Shown here: positions 33,452 to 37,114 of the stretch, in pieces
Layout of the letters: every line of letters starts with the position of its first letter
How positions within the stretch are numbered: position 1 is the first letter of the stretch
Assembly: GCA_021413705.1 (NCBI GenBank)
Contig: JAIOPX010000254.1
Span: 1-37,114 of the forward strand
Source of the DNA: Planctomycetota bacterium
GTDB taxonomy: Bacteria; Planctomycetota; Planctomycetia; Pirellulales; UBA7805
Length of the DNA: 37,114 nucleotides
Direction of reading: 5' to 3'
The notes under the pieces: model-generated
Databases searched by the model: none
The model's input: the letters and a program-made list of their open reading frames with translations, nothing else
Told to the model about the DNA's origin: nothing
Program-made: the position numbers and the translations under genes

Positions 33452-35068
33452 TCAGCCTCCCACTCGCCGCGTGATTTCCTCCACGCAATCGTCCAACTTC
33501 ACTCGCCATTGCTCCAGCGAATCGCGGTCGCGGATCGTTACGGTCTTGTCCTGCAGAGTCTGGCCGTCGATCGTGATGCAGTACGGCGTACCGGCTTCGT
33601 CCTGGCGGCGATAGCGGCGCCCGATGGCGCCCTTTTCGTCGTAGAACGCCGGGGCTTTCTTTTTCAGCGAGCGATACAAGTCTTGAGCAATCTCCGGCAT
33701 CCCGTCCTTCTTCACCAGTGGGAAGATGGCCGCCTTGATAGGCGCCAGTCGCGGATGCAGCTTGAGCACGGTGCGGGTTTGCATCTTGCCGTTCTCATCC
33801 GGCGCTTCGTCCTCGCAATAGGCTTCGCAGAGGAAGGCCAACGTTCCGCGATCGGCGCCCGCGGAGGGTTCGATCACATGCGGCACGTAGCGCTCGTTGG
33901 TCAATTCGTCCCGATAGGAGAGATCTTTTCCGCTACCACGCCACTTCGGCTTGCCGTCGGGGCCGAGTTCGACCTTCAACTCTGGCTTGCTGTGCGGATC
34001 GAGCTTGCCTTCCATATGGCTGCGGAGATCAAAATCGCCACGGTGAGCCACCCCCTCCAATTCGCCGAACTCACCTGGCGGCAAGAAAGGAAAGGCATAT
34101 TCAATGTCAGCCGTGCCGCACGAGTAGTGGCTCAGTTCTTCGGGATCATGCTCCCGCAGGCGTAGACGCTCGTTGGCCAAACCCATGTCGGTGTACCACC
34201 GCATGCGTCGGTTACGCCAATATTCATACCAGCCGCGCGACGAATTGGGGTGGCAAAAGAATTCGATCTCCATTTGCTCGAACTCACGGCTGCGGAACGT
34301 GAAGTTCCGCGGCGTGATCTCATTGCGAAAGCTTTTGCCCATCTGTGCGACGCCGAACGGAATGCGCACCCGCGTACTATCCAGCACGTTCTTGAAATTG
34401 ACAAAGATGCCTTGGGCCGTTTCGGGGCGCAAGAATGCTGCGTCATCGTCCGAGCCCAAGGCTCCCACGATGGTCTTGAACATCAGATTGTATTCACGGG
34501 GCTCCGTGAGCGTTCCCAACTCTTTGGCGTCCGGCCCGAGAACCTGAGTGAAGTCCTTGGCTTGAGTCAGCGAAACTACCTCACCCTCCCACTTCAATTC
34601 CTCTGCATTCTTTCCCCGCAAGTTAAAAAACTTCAGCGCCCGTTGCGTGAGATTCTCGGCTTCCTGCTCAGCCGCCTCGGCACTGCTAGTGATGAACACC
34701 CGCCGGTCGCGATGTGTCACCCAGCGGCCGCGGACTTGATCGTAGCGATAGCGCTTCTTCGACTCGCGACAGTCCACCATGTAGTCGTGAAACAGGTCAT
34801 AGTGTCCCGAACACTTCCAGATCTGTGGATGCATGATGATAGTCGAGTCGAGGCCGACCATCTCGTAGGCTTCCGGCGCGCCGGGGAGCGTGGCCAGGTC
34901 GTCGTGGGCGGTGACCATGTCACGCCACCATGCTTCCTTGACATTCCGCTTGAGCTCCACGCCCAGTGGGCCATAGTCCCAGAAGCCGTTCAGGCCGCCG
35001 TAGATCTCGCTCGACTGAAATAAGAATCCCCGCCGCTTACAGAGCGAGACCAGCTTTTCCATTTCCAT
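33452..35068 (-). CDS. glyS: Glycyl-tRNA synthetase (alpha2 type)
   Basis: 538 residues from ATG 35068 (GGGAGA upstream). This is the one-chain homodimeric type, not the alpha/beta GlyQS pair of many bacteria. The class II signatures are clear: KRRGFLFQSSEIYGGLNGFW at the start, FLRPETAQGIFVNFKN, motif 2 FRNEITPRNFTFRSREFEQ, and motif 3 at VIEPSAGADRGTLAFLCEAY. The C-terminal anticodon-binding domain (KLHPRLAPIKAAIFPLVKK) is complete. It charges tRNA-Gly in the cytoplasm. The reading frame is full length, followed directly by the TIM-barrel gene. Confidence 0.97.
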   Translation of the reverse strand: MEMEKLVSLCKRRGFLFQSSEIYGGLNGFWDYGPLGVELKRNVKEAWWRDMVTAHDDLATLPGAPEAYEMVGLDSTIIMHPQIWKCSGHYDLFHDYMVDCRESKKRYRYDQVRGRWVTHRDRRVFITSSAEAAEQEAENLTQRALKFFNLRGKNAEELKWEGEVVSLTQAKDFTQVLGPDAKELGTLTEPREYNLMFKTIVGALGSDDDAAFLRPETAQGIFVNFKNVLDSTRVRIPFGVAQMGKSFRNEITPRNFTFRSREFEQMEIEFFCHPNSSRGWYEYWRNRRMRWYTDMGLANERLRLREHDPEELSHYSCGTADIEYAFPFLPPGEFGELEGVAHRGDFDLRSHMEGKLDPHSKPELKVELGPDGKPKWRGSGKDLSYRDELTNERYVPHVIEPSAGADRGTLAFLCEAYCEDEAPDENGKMQTRTVLKLHPRLAPIKAAIFPLVKKDGMPEIAQDLYRSLKKKAPAFYDEKGAIGRRYRRQDEAGTPYCITIDGQTLQDKTVTIRDRDSLEQWRVKLDDCVEEITRRVGG

Positions 35069-35117
35069 GTTTATTCTCCCAGGTTCGCCCAATGTAATCA
35101 GTCACGCCCCTGCCGGT

Positions 35118-35876
35118 CTACCGCAGCACGATTCGGCCGCTGGCAGCGTCCAACTCCGGCACCACAGGCGAGGCGTCGATTCGCGCAGCAGCCACAATGT
35201 CCGTCTGATTGCCCGTGGCCATTGCATTGCGACCTCCGCGGCTGTGGCAGAGCGTGTCAGCTAAAGCCGCCGCATCCGCTCTCCCGCCCAAGCAGGATTG
35301 TTCAAAGTCGCGCCACGCCGCCGAAATCAATGAGGCTTCATCGTTGAGTGTCAGATCCGCGTCGTCGTCCAAGAGCCGCGCGGCAACCGCCCCTGCCAGC
35401 AATGCGTCCTCGCGTGTGATCCGATCCTGCGTGCCAGCACACAGCAGATGCAACGGCGCATCGTCCTTACGCAAGTCATCGCACAATGCGGAAAGGTTCA
35501 CGAACGCTCCGAAGAGAACCCGCCCCGCGAGCCGGCACTGCTGCACGGCCCGGGTGCCGTTGGTGGTTGTGAACACAATAGTCCGCCCAGCCACTCGGTC
35601 GGACGAGTATTCTTGGGGCGAGTTGGCCAGATGAAATCCTTCGATCAATAATCCGCCCCGTTCGCCACCCAGCAGGGCCGCCTCCGGTTGCTGGCCCGCC
35701 GCGATCCGCCGGGCCTCGTCCACTTCCAGGCAGGGAATCACTGCTGCCGCGCCGTTGGCAAGTGCCGTGACAATCGTGGATGTCGCCCGCAGCACGTCGA
35801 TCACCACGACGGTTCCCCCCGCAAGCTCCTCCGGCGTGGTCAGTTTCGGCAGCAGGTGGATGTGAATCTGTCGCAT
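35118..35876 (-). CDS. comB: 2-phosphosulfolactate phosphatase (ComB family)
   Basis: 252 residues from ATG 35876 with GAGG nearby; the frame is open for 23 more codons upstream, which come from repeat DNA. The signature TVVVIDVLRATSTIVTAL, the loop LGGERGGLLIEGFHLANSP, and IVFTTTNGTRAVQQC match ComB over the full length. In coenzyme M synthesis the enzyme removes phosphate from 2-phosphosulfolactate with magnesium. Most bacteria with comB lack the rest of that pathway, so the natural substrate here is open. It is cytoplasmic and probably a single gene, 49 bases from glyS in the same direction. Confidence 0.92.
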   Translation of the reverse strand: MRQIHIHLLPKLTTPEELAGGTVVVIDVLRATSTIVTALANGAAAVIPCLEVDEARRIAAGQQPEAALLGGERGGLLIEGFHLANSPQEYSSDRVAGRTIVFTTTNGTRAVQQCRLAGRVLFGAFVNLSALCDDLRKDDAPLHLLCAGTQDRITREDALLAGAVAARLLDDDADLTLNDEASLISAAWRDFEQSCLGGRADAAALADTLCHSRGGRNAMATGNQTDIVAAARIDASPVVPELDAASGRIVLR

Positions 35877-35906
35877 GGGCCTCACATTGTAGCAGGGGAT
35901 GCCTTC

Positions 35907-35998
35907 CGTAGCATGGGCTTCCAGCCCGTGTGATTTTCGTAGCATGGGCTTCCCATCCCGTGAGTTACTCAGGCACGGGCTTGGAAGCCCATGCTACG
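35907..35998. repeat. Three-unit repeat, CGTAGCATGGGCTTCCAGCCCGTG family
   Basis: Two direct units (35907-35930 and 35938-35963) and one inverted unit (35974-35998) of about 25 bp. TGATTTTCGTA at the first junction and TACGAAAATCA at 36001 extend the inverted symmetry. It lies between the divergent comB and ubiD-like genes. Confidence 0.92.
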
Positions 35999-36055
35999 AA
36001 TACGAAAATCACTTCGCCCTCCCCAGCCGCCGGACTCGCCTCTACAATGGCCCCC

Positions 36056-37114
36056 ATGTCCATCCGCTCGTTGGCCGATTTCCTGGAAACGCTCGACGCC
36101 GCCGGTCAACTGCGCCGCGTTTCGGTCGATGTTTCTGCGGAGCAGGAAGTGGCTGAGCTTACTCGGCGCGTTGCTCTGGACGATGGTCCGGCACTGGTGT
36201 TTCAAAAAATTCCCGGTGCTACCATGCCACTGGCTACCAATCTGCTGGGTACCGAGCGCCGCATCGCCATGGCCCTGGGCGCAGCCGGTCTCCACGAGAT
36301 CGCCCCCCGCCTGCCAGGCTCGGCCCAAGGCTCACCCCACGGCGGCTGGCTCAACTGGCTGAAGGCCGGTTTGCAAGGTGGACCTGAAGCACTTGCTCCC
36401 AAGGCCGTGCGCACGGCCGCCTGTCAACAAGTGGTCCGCCTGGGTCGCGATGTCGATCTAGCCGAATTGCCTGCACTGACTCTTACCCCAGACGATCTCC
36501 AGCCGTCGCTCTTCGGAGCTTGTGTCGTCAGCGGCGGCATCGAGCCTGGGGATAATTCACTCGCACAATTCGATCTGCCGATTCTGGATGGCAATCGCCT
36601 GGCCATTCGTTGGGGACCGCTCGACGCCATCGGTCTCCAGTTTGAAAAGTACCGCGCCGCCGGGCAAAAAATGCCGATCGCGGTGTTGCTCGGCGCGGCG
36701 CCCGCGTTGACGGTGACAGCGGCGGCAGCACCACGAGAACCGGCACTCGATCCCTATCTTCTGGCGGGTGTGCTGGGTGCCGAAGCGATCGACGTGGTCA
36801 CTTGCCGCACCATCGCACTTCAGGTGCCGGCCGAGGCGGATATCGTGATCGAAGGGCTGATCGACCCGACGGCACCGGCTTTGACCGATATCACTCCTGG
36901 CTATTGCGGGGGTTTTGGCATGATGCCCAGAGAAGCCCACGACATCCACGTGACGGCGCTGACGCACCGGTCGAATCCTCTTGCGACTGCCACGCTTCCT
37001 CACGCGCCACCGAATGAAGCCTCAGCCCTGGTGCGCGCCGTCGCCCGGCTGTGGTTGCCGGCCACACTGCGTTGTATTCCGGCGCTGGTCGATCTCGACA
37101 TGCCAACTTCCGTC
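36056..37114 (+). CDS. UbiD family decarboxylase-like protein, partial
   Basis: 353 codons to the edge of the window with no stop. ATG 36056 is preferred (SIRSLADFLETLDAAGQLRR is the usual start); ATG 36047 would add three residues. Family marks: RLGRDVDLAELPALTLTPDD, GGIEPGDNSLAQFDLPILDG, GAEAIDVVTCRTIALQVPAE, and HDIHVTALTHRSNPLATATL. UbiD enzymes decarboxylate aromatic or unsaturated acids with prenylated FMN. The strand that normally reads EGPFGE, holding two catalytic Glu, here reads LTDITPGYCGGF, so classic UbiD chemistry is doubtful. The rest of the gene lies outside the window. Confidence 0.85.
   Translation, partial: MSIRSLADFLETLDAAGQLRRVSVDVSAEQEVAELTRRVALDDGPALVFQKIPGATMPLATNLLGTERRIAMALGAAGLHEIAPRLPGSAQGSPHGGWLNWLKAGLQGGPEALAPKAVRTAACQQVVRLGRDVDLAELPALTLTPDDLQPSLFGACVVSGGIEPGDNSLAQFDLPILDGNRLAIRWGPLDAIGLQFEKYRAAGQKMPIAVLLGAAPALTVTAAAAPREPALDPYLLAGVLGAEAIDVVTCRTIALQVPAEADIVIEGLIDPTAPALTDITPGYCGGFGMMPREAHDIHVTALTHRSNPLATATLPHAPPNEASALVRAVARLWLPATLRCIPALVDLDMPTSV

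Noticed and set aside
35907..35998. CRISPR array
   Set aside because: Only three units, one inverted, with unequal and very short spacing; no cas genes in the window.

Overview
The window is about 60% G+C and almost certainly comes from a planctomycete, probably of the Pirellulales type. I infer this from the gene content (secreted CAP and LamG/GH32-like proteins, several xylose-isomerase-like TIM barrels, an eukaryotic-type one-chain glycyl-tRNA synthetase, a Rieske plus cytochrome b/c fusion), from the very tight gene packing, and from many different intergenic palindromes that even enter coding sequence. No rRNA, transposase, integrase or CRISPR array is visible. One tRNA gene (His, GTG) is present.

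Layout. Positions 1-1483 (-) hold a TolC/OprM-type efflux lipoprotein that runs off the left edge. It is followed by a 450-bp gap with a nested inverted repeat, a secreted CAP protein and a secreted LamG + GH32-like protein (-). Positions 4768-12136 (+) form a compact seven-gene polyamine-type cassette: SpeD-type AdoMet decarboxylase, DUF4178 zinc-ribbon membrane protein, a 60-aa exported peptide, a DUF350 membrane protein, a membrane-anchored spermidine-synthase-like enzyme, a Tat-type lipoprotein flavin amine-oxidase-like enzyme, and a polytopic membrane protein. Start/stop overlaps or spacings of a few bases link the first six genes. Then come a zinc alcohol dehydrogenase (-), a GHKL/HSP90-like ATPase lacking its N-terminal ATP-binding motifs, tRNA-His, a sugar isomerase-like protein, a secreted STN-like protein, oligoendopeptidase F, FabH, a possible PD-(D/E)XK-type protein, PyrE, a coupled small ORF + HEPN-like pair, and a LysM protein with an inactivated L,D-transpeptidase domain.

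From 24812 to 31478 (+) there is a housekeeping run: LarB, NAD(P)H-hydrate dehydratase, RibF, an NrnA-like DHH phosphoesterase, then a Rieske protein and a cytochrome b/c fusion that together form the core of a quinol-oxidising complex. The right end carries a zinc-ribbon membrane protein (+), glycyl-tRNA synthetase with a downstream TIM-barrel isomerase (-), ComB-like phosphosulfolactate phosphatase (-), and a UbiD-like protein that runs off the right edge.

Two things stand out. The first is the polyamine-type cassette. Its parts resemble the DUF350/AdoMetDC/glutathionylspermidine-synthetase-like envelope loci typified by E. coli yjfIJKLMC, but here it carries its own synthase and a probably extracytoplasmic flavin oxidase. 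The second is the set of at least nine palindromic repeat families. They sit between genes and in three cases have become coding sequence: an in-frame 60-bp insertion in LarB, a repeat-made C-terminus of the DUF350 protein, and a repeat-supplied stop codon of the flavoprotein. Several enzymes also carry substitutions at expected catalytic positions (GH32-like, L,D-transpeptidase-like, UbiD-like, HEPN-like).
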